From: Chlorella sorokiniana | Taxonomy: Eukaryota > Chlorophyta > Trebouxiophyceae > Chlorellales > Chlorellaceae | Direction: 5' to 3' | NCBI GenBank assembly: GCA_025917655.1 | Contig: CP084619.1 | Span: forward strand, 1-64,000 | DNA: 64,000 nt | In this document: positions 32,101-44,100 of the stretch, piece by piece | Numbering within the stretch: the first letter of the stretch is position 1 | Layout of the letters: each line of letters opens with the position of its first letter | The notes under the pieces: generated by a model | What the model was told of the DNA's origin: nothing | The model's database searches: none | The model's input: the letters and a program-made list of their open reading frames with translations, nothing else | Made by a program: the position numbers and the translations under genes

Positions 32101-35100
32101 CAGCTGCCGAGCGGCGGCGTCGGCGCTGCGGGCAGCCGGCGACGGTGACAGCTGGCAGTCTGCTCCTGCCGCAGTGTGCAGGCTGACCTCGGATTCAGGG
32201 GCAAGGGAAGCCAAGGCCTGCACACGGTGAAGCGCAAGGAGCAACGAGAGCAGCCGTTAAAAGCGGTCACATTTCCTGGCAGCGGCAGCAGGCTGCGTGT
32301 GACGGCAACCTGGCCTAGCAGCCGTCAGCAGCAAGACAGGCGCCCCACCTTCTGCACAGCTGCCAGGTTTGCCGCCGCCCAGCCGGCGTCAGAGTGCCAG
32401 GGCGCATGCCGCACCGCCACCGCCCGCCCGCCAAAGCTCCAAGCGGCGGCGGCGGCAGCCATTGGTGGCTGGGGCGCCCTCTGCGCTTCTCCAGCCGCTG
32501 CTGTGAGGTCATCCTTGCGGCTTCCACCAGTACCGCTGCTGCTGCTGTGCGCCTGCCACTCCACCGAGTACAGCAGCTGCGCGCCAGCTAGCTCAGTTGC
32601 CGCCGCAGCGGCACCCCTGCCACCCGCAGGCAACGCCTTTGCCAGCAGGCCCAGCATGGCCCAACCCCCCGCCGCCGCCGCCGCTGCTGCTGGTGCCACC
32701 GCTGCAGCCTGCCGCACGCCAGCGGATGTGGTTGCTGCCGGGTTGGTCGGGGGCAGCAGTTGGGCCGCCCTCCGCTGCGGCCCAGCCCTGGGACGGCGCA
32801 TCGCCTGCAGAAAACAGCAGCATAGCTCGGCATCTGCCCGCCCCTCCTTGCACTGTGTGGATCAAACAGCAGGCGCAGGGCAGAGGCAGCAAACGGAAGG
32901 CCCCTGCCTCAGCTGTCTGCCCTCACCGTCGGCGGTCGGCAGCAGCAGGCAGCCCGCCGCCACCGGCACGCGGGTGGGCCCCATGGCGGCGCCAGCTGGC
33001 GGCACGGGCGCCAGGTGGATGGCGGCGTCGCACGTCCCCGGGTGCAGGCAGTAGCTGCGCAGCAGCGGGGGGGCGGGGCGGGGAAGAAACAAGACGGCTG
33101 AGATGGCTGAGCAGGGGCTCGGGTTGACGGTGCCAGCACAGCTGTAGGGGCAAGCTGGCAAGCAGGCGGGTGGTACGCAGTTTCCGAACAGCTTCAGCCG
33201 CCAACAGGGCCCACCCCTCAGTGTCCTGGCGGCTGGCGCCCACGGCGGCAAGGTTGTGCCCGCGGGGGTGGTGGAGTTGAGCTGGCAGCGCAAAGGCAGC
33301 AGGGCAGCTGCAGATGCAGCTGTGACGCAGCCAAGCGTGCCGTCAGCAGCGGCAGGCTGCAGGGCGGGGGCGCACGCAGGGCCGCTGCCACAGCCCTCAG
33401 GTGCACCATCCCGCTGCCGCTGCCGCCGCCGCCGCCGCTGGACACTTCGAGAGCGCCGCTGGCTCTTCCCACCGAGCACCGCAGCGCAACGCCGCCCTCG
33501 CCGCCGCCCCCAGCTGCAGCAGGCAGCAGGCAGGGGGCCAGGATGGCCAACCCAGCCAGCGCGGGGCACAGGCTGGCGGGAACGCCGCCGTCTGTCGAGC
33601 AGCAGGCCAGCGCTGCAGCTGCAGCCGCTTCAAACATGGCAGCGCCGGGCAGCAGGGCCCTGCCGCGCACGCTGTGGTCCCACAGCCACGCCAGCCTGGC
33701 GGCTGCCAGGTCAGCGACGCACTCCACTGCAGCAGCGCCTGGCTGGGCGGCCGAACGAATGAGCAGGGGGTGGGACACGGGGCCGGCCAGTAGCCGGCAC
33801 GCTGCCAGATGACACTCGTTCGTGCGCTTGGCAATGTCGCTGCGTCAAGGTTACCAACCGCCGCCGCTAGCAGCGCGTGTGCATTCACGCCGCTCATGCC
33901 AAACGAGCTGGTGCCCGCCAGCAGCGGCGCCCCAGCGGCTGCGCCGCCGGCCACGTGGGGTGCGGGGCCCGCCTGGCGGCCCGCCGCCGCCGCCACGCTG
34001 TGCCTGCTGCGCCAGTCGCCCAGCGCGGCGGCCACGTAAGGGTTCAGGCCCCGAAGGTTGACAATAGGCGCCAGCTGGCGGCGCGGCAGAGACATCGCCG
34101 CCAGCAGGGCGCCGGTGACGCCGGCAGTGCCCTCTGTGTGGCCGTAGCAGCTCTTGCTGCTCAGCAGTGCCACCGCACGGCCGGCCAGCCGGGCGCTGCC
34201 GCCGTCGCCGCCGCGTGTGCCGCCGCCGGCTGCCAGGGCGGCGCTGAGAGCCCCCACCTCGATGGGGTCGCCCAGGGGGTGCCAGTGCCGTGCAGCGACA
34301 CAGCGGCGACCGCGTGCGGCGCTGACCCCGCTGCCGCCAGCGCATCACGGACCAACAGCGTTTGAGCGGGGCCGTTGGGGGCGGTCAGGCTGCTGCTGCG
34401 CCCGTCCTGGTTGACGGCTGAGCCGTGCAGGAGGGCCAGCAGGGGGCCTGCCCTCCCACCGCCGCCGCCGCTGTTGAGGCCGCTGCCCGCCAGGTCAGCT
34501 CGGCACAGCAGGCCCAGCGCGATCGCCTCTCCCCGCCCATAGCCGTCGGCGGCGGCGTCAAGGTGCGGCAGCGGCCAACCGCCGACAGCGCTTGCAGCAG
34601 GCAGATGCGGGCGGTGGTCTGCGGGTGGAAGGGGGGTGGGGCGGCAGAAGGGGAAGCAGGGTGAACAGCTGAGGGAGCACAGCAGGGTCTGCTCATCTCT
34701 CTACCATTGCAGCAGGTGGACGGCTGCATCATCACACCACACCGCACCACCCTCCACCCGAACACCCCTCAGGCTTGCCTGAGCGATGAGCATGACGTTG
34801 ACGCCGCCCGCCAGCCCCGCCGCCGCCTCTCCCCCAGGACGCCGGTGTGCGCCAGGTGCGCCGCCACCAGGGAGGAGGAGCAGGCGGTGTCGGTGGACAG
34901 GCAGGGCCCCTGTGCCCGAGGGGGGAGTGGGGAGGGGGATGTGAGGGAGTGCAACAGGCACCAACCACACCCCTCCACGTGTCCCTCAAGGAAATCATGC
35001 CCACCATGCACACACTCCTCTGCCACCCCTGCAAACACACGCATGCATGCCCTCACCCTCTCAGCACGTGCGCCCCCACCCACCTGCAGTGCGTGTGCGT

Positions 35101-38100
35101 AAGAGGCGCGCCCAACCAGGAACGACAGCCCGTGGCCCAGAACCGCGTTGGCCGACGCATCCGCCAACCCAGCGGGGGCCAGCAGCCCGTCAAGGTACTC
35201 TGCACACACATGAGGTTGCCAGGGGTGTGTGTGGGTGTGGGTGTGTTGTGTGTGGGTGTGGGTGTGTGGGTGTGTGGGTGTTGAGAGCAGCAGAAGCGAG
35301 GAGGAGGAGCACTGAGCATGCTGAGGGGGCCACTCGGCGGGCAGCACAGCGTGCACGGCAGCATGGCGCACTCCTAGCAAGCCGCCACATTCAGGCAACC
35401 CACACCAAAGCAGGACAGGCAAGACAAGCCCGCTGCAGCCCCAGCTCACCCGTGTACATGCAGCCGACGTAGACGCCGACGGCGGCGCCCAGCTCGGGGC
35501 CCGCCGCCAGCGCCTCTCCGGAGTGCTCCAGCAGGGCCCTGGCCTGGGGGTCCAGGCATACGGCCTCGCTGCAGAAAGGGGGGGGGGGGGGGAGGGGTAC
35601 ATCGGCGGAGCTTTCAGTATCAAGTGGGGTGATGGGTGGAGGAGTAGAGGAGTGATGGGTGTGAGGCAGGCCGTTGGGAAGTGCCGCTAAGAGCAAGCTG
35701 CTGCAACTGGCTGGGAGTGCTGCAAGCTGGCGGGGTTTGAAAGATTTGCAAGCAGCAGGCGGTGCGGCAAAGCATGGCAGGAGGGCAGCCAAGAAGGCAA
35801 GCGGGCGTGGCAGCGACTGACCTGGCGCTGAGCCGGAAGGCGGCGGCGTCAAAGCCCGCCAGCCCGCGCAGCCAGCCGCCAAAGCGCACGTAGGAGCGGC
35901 GGGGGCCGCCCTGGGGATCGTACACGCCGTCAACGTTCCAGCGCTGCGGCGGCACCGCCCGCTGCACGGCTGCGCCCGCGGCGGCGGCGCCCGCGAAGCC
36001 CGACAGGTCGGCATTGCCTGCGGCGGTACCGCCCGGCCGTACCGCTGCCCAACAGGTCCCCTGCAGCGGCGCTGCCGGCGGTGGAGGGCTGCGGGTAGCG
36101 GCCGGAAGCCGCCACCAGCGCGGTGACGCCGCCGCCGCGCGCCGGGCGGGCCGCCTGAGGCCAGCGCCAGGCTGGCACCCACGGCCGCTTCAGCCCCGTT
36201 TTCCTCCTCCTCCCCTACTGCCGTGCTGGCCGCCACGTAGGCGGCCAGAGCCGCCAGGGTGGGGTGGTCAAAGGCCAGGGTGGGGGGCAGGTCGAGGCCG
36301 AAGGCGGAGCCGACCGCGGCGCGCAGCTCCAGGGCGGACAGCGAGTCGAGGCCGGCCTGCAGGGGAGGACGCGAGGGGGGTATGATGTGAGACGGGCTGC
36401 TCAAGAGGTGAGGCAGGCTGCGCAACAGAAGCTGCAAGCGACGGTGCAGCTGACTGTGCTGACTGATGGCTGAAAACTCGGGCACATCGAGAACGTTTGG
36501 TGCAGCAGCCAGTTGCAAAGAAATGGCAGCAGCAGCGGCTCGCCTCCATCAGCGGCTGCTGCGGCGACACGGCGGCGCCCAGCACCCCGGCAGCAATGCC
36601 CTCTAGCTGCCGCAGGACGGCCCCCTCCCGCTGCCGCCCTGTGCCGCCGCGCTGGCCCGACGCTTTGGCTGCTGCCCCTGCAGCACGGCGGGCGCGCCAC
36701 GGCGCCGCCCACGCGCCCCAGCCGCTCAGACCCGTCGCCTCTGTGTCGCTGCCTTCGCCGCCGCCGTTGTCTGCTGCAGCTGCAGCAGCGTCTGCCGCCG
36801 CCGCCGCCAGCTGCGCGTGCACGTGTGCAGCCAGAGCGGCGGGGGTGGGGTAGTCGAGCGCTGCAGTGGCGGGGAGGTCCAGCTGGAAGCGGGAGAAAGC
36901 GCGGCGCGCAGCTCCACAACGCCTGCGGCACGGGCGGTGCGGGAGGAACAGAAGGGTGCACATTGTTCAAAACCTCCACCCACGGCATCAGTAGCTTGAA
37001 CAGACGGGGTGTTGCTGATGAGCAACAATGTAGATACCCTTTCAATCCAACAAAAAAACATCGAAAAAGTAAAACAACAACACGCACCCAGCGAGTCCAG
37101 GCCCGAAGACATGAAGGCGGCATCGGGGTGCAGCGCCACACCCGCCGCCGCCGCCGCAGCCAGCTCCAGCACAGCTTCCCGCACCTGCTGCAGGCTGGGA
37201 GCCGCTGCCGCTGCTGCTGCTGCGGCTGCACTTGCTTGCCTGTTGTTCAGGGTGTTTGGAGTTGCGGCAGCGGGGGCCGGTCGTGCAGCGGTGATCACGG
37301 CGGCGAAAAAGGGAGAGGCGCGCTGGGCGGGGCGCAGCATGCGGCGCCAGTCCAGGGCCACAAGCGGCGCAACGACGGCGCTGCCCGGCTGGCGCCAGCT
37401 CAGCAGGGCGTCGAGCAGAGCCAGCCCCGCAGCAGGCTGCACAAGGCCGACGCCCTTTGCCGCCAGGCTAGCCGCTACGGCGGCGTTGGCCATGCCGCCG
37501 CCCGCCCAGGGGCCCCACTGCAGGCTGGCCGCCGCCATGCCGCATGCTGCAGTCGCGGCAGCGGCGGCATCCAGCGCCGCATTGGCCGCCGCGTAGTTGG
37601 CCTGGCCAGCGTTGCCCAGCAGGGCGGCGACGGAAGAAAAGAACAGCTGGCAACGCAGCGGGTGTACAGCCAGCGCCGCCGCAGCAGCGAGCCACCCGCC
37701 GAGCTTGGGCGCAAGCGCAGCGCGCAGGGCGCTGGCGCTCTGCTGTGCCAGCAGCCCATCCCGCAGCACCCCTCCAGCATGCCAGTAGCTGCCGACGGAA
37801 CGCCGCAGGCCGGCCGCCGCCGCTGCGTCCGCAGCCACAGACACATCGCACTGCACGGCTGAGACGGGTGCCAGCGAGGCCCTCAGGGCTGTCGGAGGAA
37901 GCTGGGAGGAAGCTGAGCGCCCCCACAGGGCGATGGAGCAGGGCAGGCGGCTGCCGCCGGCCAGCCAGGCAGCAGCCAGCAGGCCCAGAGCACCCAAGCC
38001 GCCGCTGATCGCCACCCCACCCGCTGCCTCTGCCGCCAGCTGCCCTGCAGCTGCATTGATTGCTGCCGCCGCTGCAGTCCCTGCAGTTCCCGCCTGCGCT

Positions 38101-41100
38101 TCAGGCTCTCCCAGCAGCTGCGGCAGCAGCCAGGCGCTCTGCGAGCGGTGCGGCGCCGCAAACAGGTCGCCAGCTGGCGCATCGGCCTCTGCAGCCGCAG
38201 CGCAGTCCCATACGGGCGCCAGGCTGCTGTGAGTTGCGCAGTGGGGCTGGCCCCCTGCCAGCTGGGTTCCGCCGCCGCACACTTGAGCATGGCCAGCGCC
38301 GCCGCCGCCAGAGCCTCTGCCGCAGCGCCGCTGCCGTTCCGGGAGGGCGCCACGAAGCACCCGCTCGGCACGCCTGTGGCAGCAACCAGCCGCACGGGGT
38401 TGCCGACGCTGCTGCCCAGCTGCTGCGATTCCTGAAGGCGGCGCAGGACACTCTGTGCCCCTCCAAACACCGCCGCTGCCAGGGGCAAGCCGCTGGGCTG
38501 CGCTGGCAGCAGTGCGCTCACGACTGCGCCTGCAGACAGGCTCACCGCTGCCTCTGGTCTGCCGCCGACGACTGCTGCACCCCTGCTTGCGGGCAAGTGC
38601 ACTGCATGCTGCACCGAATAGCTGGCCAGGCCTGGCCGAGCGCCCGCAACAGCTGCTGCCGCGGTTGCCGCCGCCGCTGCTGCACCTGCTGTGCGCCCGC
38701 CGACCGCCCGAGACTGCAGCCGGTGCAGGTGGAAAGCGGCGGCGCCGCTGCCGCCCAGCAGCGCATAGCTGGCGGTGGTGGCGGCGGGCCCTGCTGCGTC
38801 ACACACCATCAGCGGCCAGCTGGCGCGCCGCTGCCCGCCCCCTGGCCCTGAGCCGGTGCGCGGAAGCAGGCCGCCGCCACGGGCACCTTGGCTGGCGGGG
38901 CTGGCGCAGCGTCGTCGCCGCCGCCATGCTGTGCGTGCTGCGGTGAGGGCTCAGCGCACAGCGCGAGGTGCAGCGTGGCGTCCAGCGCGGCGGGGTGGCA
39001 GTGCCAGCCGGGCGCAGCGTGCTCAGCATGCAGCTCCAGGGCGCCGCAAGCGGCCAGCTGCGCAGCTGCTGCTTTTGGCTGTTCAGCAATCAAAAATTGG
39101 CGCAGCATGCTGCCGCAGCTGACAGTGGCCCCTGTGCTGCCTCTGACAGCGCTGACTCCTGCCTGCCTGGCTACCCCTGCCTGCAGGTGCGTCACAGGCT
39201 GGACCCCGCCGCCGCGACTCTGCAGCTGCACCTGTGGTGCCTCTGAGGCAGCCGCCGTCGGGAAGCTGAGCAGGCAGCGCAGCGCGGGCAGCACGCCGCC
39301 GCCGACGCCCGGCAGCATCAACGGCGCTGCGATGCTGGCGCTGGCCAGCGCAGCTTCTGCGCTGCTGGCTGTGCCGCCTGCATCACTGAGTGCCGCCTTG
39401 GAGTCATCCAGAAGCTGCTGGGCAGCTGCACGGCCCAGCTCCAGCATGGCGGCAGCGGGCACAAGCACCCGCCCGCGCACCTACTCGACAGGCGGGAGCA
39501 ACACAGCAAGGGGGTGAAGCATACTGGAAACAGCACTTCAGGCATTAAGACATGGCGGGAGTTGAGCAGGCAGGCACGTAACTAAGCCATAGCAGCAGCA
39601 AAGCAGCAAAGATGCTCCTTGCATGCGTTATCTCTGCAGCCAATAAACAACCCGCACCTGGTGCTGCCACAAGAAGGCGAGGGCTGGCCGCCCCACAGCC
39701 ACCTCAAACGCCGCCCAAAGGGCCCGGCGCATGGTACCGACAGCGCCGAGGTCGGCTGCCACGGAAGCCAGCAGGAAGTGGGGCGGCGGCTGGTACCAGA
39801 AGCGGCGGCTGCGCCAGACCAGGCCAGCGCTGCCGCCAGCCGCTGCCGCCGCTGCGCCGCTGGCCGCCAATTCCGCAAACCCACGGGCCTCTGGGGCAGG
39901 CGCAGCGCTCAGAACGACGTGCGCGTTGGTGCCTTGGAAGGCAAAAGCGGAGCAGCCGGCGTGGGCGGCCGCAGCAGCTGCGACAGCCGCGACGCCCGCG
40001 GGTGCCGCCTGCCGCGCGATTGCGGCGCCGCCCCCCCCCCCTTGGCCCAGCGCGCTCGCCACGTAGCCATTCAAGCTTCGCAGGTACAGCAGTGGTGGGC
40101 AGGCGCGTTGGGCCAGCATGGCAGCGCAGCGCAGCATGCCCAGCGCGCCGGCAGCCGTCTCGCCGTGGCCGTACCGCGACTTTGCGGCGGCGAGGTGGGT
40201 GGGAAGCTGTCGGGAAGCTGCGGTGCCAGCTGCTGCGAGCACCTCTGCCAGGGCCCCCACCTCAATCGGGTCGCCCAGGGCGGTGCCTGCACAAGGGGGA
40301 GCCAATTTCTCGTGGAATAGTGAGAAGAAAGATGTCCTATTCTGTAAGACAGAGCAGGGTAACAAACAACATGAGCAGACGGGACATCATGCCGAGAGAG
40401 CCCAGCCCCCAGCAGCGCGGGCCACCTGTGCCGTGCAGCTCGACCGCTGCCAGCTCAGCGGGGGCCAGCCCGCCGCCGCCCGCCGCCGCCGCAACCACCG
40501 CCTGCTGGCTGGGGCCGTGCGGCGCGGTCAGGCTGCTGCTGCGCCCGTCCTGGTTGACGGCGGTGGCCGCCAGCAGCAGCAGCGGACTGCCAGAGAGGTG
40601 GGGCGCGTTTGCGGCAGCAACCAGGCTGTCCGCTGCTTGCAGAAGCAGCGCCGCCGCCGCCTCGGAGCGCACGTATCCGTCGGCGGCGGCGTCCAGCGCC
40701 TTGCAGCGCCCGTCGGGGGCCAGCATGCCTGCGTGGGGGTGGGTGGGTGTTGGGGTGCGTGGGGTGTGGTGGGTTGGACAGCAAATGGCAGCAGGGTTGA
40801 AACGCCCGGCAGCAGCAGCTCACACCCTGCCTGCCACCAGCCACAAGACAGGAGAGAGAGCAGCCGCAAGAGCAATGTCACGGCCAACAGGGGCTCCTCT
40901 GCAGGCTGCAAGGCGGTAAAGCGAGGTGCAGGCCGCCCACCTGCCGCCCCAAACATGACGCTCGTCTCCCAGTTCATGGGCAGGTTCACGCCAGCTGCCA
41001 GGGCGCGCGTGCAGGCGGGGCCGCCGCCGCCGCCGCTGATGGCGGCCGCCGCCAGGTGGGCGCCCACCAGGGAGGAGGAGCAGGCTGTATCCAGGGCCAC

Positions 41101-44100
41101 TGCAGCGGTACATCGGGCGGTACAGTACAGAGGGGGTTGGGAGGGGTTGACCAAATGTTGGTCCGTGCAGACACGTCCATGGGGAAGCATCCGCGCCTGT
41201 TTGGTGCCGGCATAACCACGATTCACATGCACATGCAAAAAGACAACACAGCGGCGGTAGAAACAGGCCAGGCTCACCCGCAGGCCCCCGCAGCGCAAAG
41301 CAGTAGCTGAGGCGCCCCGCCGCCGCAGACAGCGCACGGCCGGTGCCCACAAACGCGCTGCCGGCGGCGACGGCGGCCGCCGTGCCGACCGCTACCGCCG
41401 CCGCCTCTCCCAGCTTCGCAATGCCGATCATCACTGCAGTGGTGTGCTGACGCACTGCACTGACTGCAGCGTTAGGCAGGACAGAGCCTGGTCCCCCGCT
41501 GATCCCGGCCGTTGCTAGGGAGGTGCCGCCGCCGCCGCCGCCGCCGTCTGGGCCGCTGATCAGCGCCGCCGCCTCCTGCAGCAGCACGCGCTGCTGCGGG
41601 TCCAGCAGGGCGGCCTCTGCAAGAACGAAAAACAGGATGGCGGATGGGCGATGCAGTCAGGGCAGGTCAAAAGGGGAAGCAGCGCCAGGCTTATCGTAGC
41701 TAAACAGCAAGCCAGCACTCTAGAGGCTGGTGGGCTCGGCCGAGAGGCAGAAAGAACAGAGACATTGGGTTGGCAGGCATGGCAGCTGTGGCCCCACCTG
41801 CGGCCGGCAGGGCAAAGGCCTGCGCGTCAAAGGCTGCCCACTCCAGAACAAAGCCGCCAAAGCGGCCGGCACGGCCGGCGCCGGCGCCGGCTGAGACCGC
41901 CGCCGCTCGCGCTGCAATCGAGCCGCCTAGCCTGTGTGCTGTGCTGCCAAAGTCTGGATCCCAGCGATCGAGCGGCACGAGCCGGATGGGGTCTTGCGCT
42001 GAAGCCGCCGCCGCCTCGGCCCCCACAGCTGCCAGCCCTGCAGTGCCGGTCGCCCGCCAGGCGCCGCCACTGCCGCCGGCCGCTGGGGCTTCAGCCAAGC
42101 GGCATCGCATGCCCGCCACAACCACCGCCGCCGCCGGCCGTTGCAGCAACGCATGCCCCAAAGAGGAGGTTTGGGACAGCGCAGCCAGGGCCGCGCCGCC
42201 GTCGAGGTCGCCGCCAGCGGCGGCGCTGGTGGGCGGCTGAGGTGGCGCCAGGCGTGCTGCCAGGTAAGCTGCCAAGGCTGAGGGGGTGGGGTGGTCAAAG
42301 ACCAGGGTGCCGGGCAGGCCGGCGCAGCCCAGGCGCCGCCCGAGCTCGTTCGAAGCTCCACAGCGCCTGCAGTGCGCAAAGAACGAGGGGTGGCGGGATG
42401 GTTGCGGCTGGACAAGGGACGAAGGCTGCGGGAGGCCAGACAACACATTCAGCGCTCCACCCCGCCAGCAGCTTTTGCAGCAAGGCAGAAAGGCAGGCGA
42501 GGGAGCGGTGTGCGGACGCCTACAGCGCTGGCGCTGACTCCACAACACCCCACTCCCCCACACGACACCCCGCCCACTCCACAGCACCCCACTCTCCCCC
42601 AACACCCCACCCGCCCTCCACAACCCCCCACCCACCCACCACCCACCCAACGAATCAAGGCCGGCCGCCACCAGCGGCGTGTCGGGCGCCGCAGCGGCGC
42701 CCAGCACCGCCGCCACCGCAGCCTCCACAGCTGCCTGCACCGCCTGCAGGGTGAGCCCAGCGCTGGAAGCAACGCCCTCCCGGGCCGCCTCTGCCTGCTC
42801 ATAGCCCGTCTCGCCGCTGGCTGCGGCTGCAGCAGCGGCTGGGTCGGCAGCGGGCGGCGGCGCCAGCTCGGCAAACAGCGGCGCGGCGGCGCCCTGCAGC
42901 CGCCGCCAGAAGAAGACGGATGCCAGCAGGGCGGGGGGGGGCGCGCGCGCGCCGCCGCCCACACAGCGCAGCTGGCGCAGCAGCGGCGGCGGCGGCCATG
43001 CCGGCAGAGGGGCTCAGGGCGCCGAAACCCAGCCGGGACATCCGCTCCAAGCCTGCTTGTAAGGTTGAAAAGGAAGCGAAACAGTGCATACTCTTCGTTA
43101 GAAAGGCAAGAGAGCTGGAAGGATTCCAGCAGTGACAGAGCTCATGCAGAGGCAGCCAGTCAAAGCAAGACCCCAGCCCAGCCAGGCAGGAGGGCCACGC
43201 AGACACGACCCAGCAAAGGGGCCAGCCAGCGGCAGCCGAGCCGCACCCGCATTCGCCGCCATGCCGGCCCCCGCCCATGCCCCCACTCCACCGCCAGGCC
43301 CGGCAGCCCCGCCAGCTGCAGCTTCTCGGCAGCTGCGTCCAGCGCCGCGTTGGCCGCCGCGTAGTTGGCCTGGCCGGCGCTGCCCAGCGCCGCCGCAACA
43401 GAGGAGAACAGCTTGGCGGCAGAGAGGGGCTGCAGGGCGGCGGCAGTGGCAGAGGAGGCGAGGCGGGCGGCGCCGGCAGCTTTGGGCGCAAGCACCGCTC
43501 GCAGCCCCGCCAGGTTCTGCCGCTGCAGCAGCCCGTCGCGCAGAGTGCCGCCTGCATGCAGCACACCCGCCAAGGGCGGGCAGGCCGGCTGCCACCGCTG
43601 CTGCTGCTGCTGTTGCGCATGGTTGCTTTGCTGCTGAGACCGCCCTGCAAACAGCGCCTCCAGCAGCGCGGCGGCGTCTGCCGCCGCCGCCGCGTCGCAC
43701 TTTGCCAGCGTCACTGCCGCCGCCCAGACGCCGCCCGCAGTCGCGGCGGCCAGCAGGGCAGCCGGATCCCCGCTGTGCTCAGCAGTACGACTGATGTTTG
43801 ATAATGTACTGGGAGGCAGCAGGCCGCTTCGGGAGAGCAGTGCCAGGTGGCGGGCGCCGGCGCCCGCCAGCTGGCGAGCCGCCAGCGCGCCCAGCGCCCC
43901 CGTGCCGCCGCTGATCAGCCAGCGGCGCCGCCGCCGCCGGCGCGCGCGCCGTCGCTGGAAGCGCCCCCGCCACCACCTTGCCCACGTGGCGGGCGGCCGC
44001 CAGCTGGCGCAGCGCCGCGGGGCGCTGCCCAGGGGGTAGGCCAGCGGCGGCAGCGGCGCCAGCCGGCCTGCGGTGGATGCAAAGGCCAGCCTGTCATCAA

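Larger units (their letters stand above)
27769..35482. repeat. Segmental duplication, copy B
   Basis: Partner of 13212-20656. It contains the intact M5 module and PKS terminus. Flanking sequence differs from copy A at both ends: the KS N-terminus and M4 lie to the right, the PA14 gene to the left. Confidence 0.93.
29430..36180 (-). other. PKS module M5: KS-DH-KR-ACP-ACP
   Basis: [19 protein letters not shown] near 35950, [15 protein letters not shown] near 35540 and [14 protein letters not shown] near 35110. Cys (DTACSSS) is at 34881-34883, HGTGT His at 34290-34292, CYGHTEG His at 34138-34140, end [14 protein letters not shown] near 33890. Frame breaks at G5 34275-34279. [13 protein letters not shown] with His at 33674-33676, [10 protein letters not shown] with Asp at 33027-33029. 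[10 protein letters not shown] near 31850, Tyr at 31258-31260, frame break at G5 31323-31327. ACP-a reads AAGLNSLG (Ser at 30660-30662) with Asn where every other ACP here has Asp. ACP-b reads AAGLDSLG (Ser at 29757-29759) and runs into the S59 exon. Confidence 0.92.

Noticed and set aside
39612-40919. Long plus-strand open frame (over 400 codons) opposite PKS module M4
   Set aside because: Its minus-strand counterpart carries clear KS motifs. At this GC content antisense frames stay open by codon bias; the translation is Arg/Pro/Gln-rich with no domain. The same holds for other long plus-strand frames between 13.4-20.3 kb and 28-64 kb.
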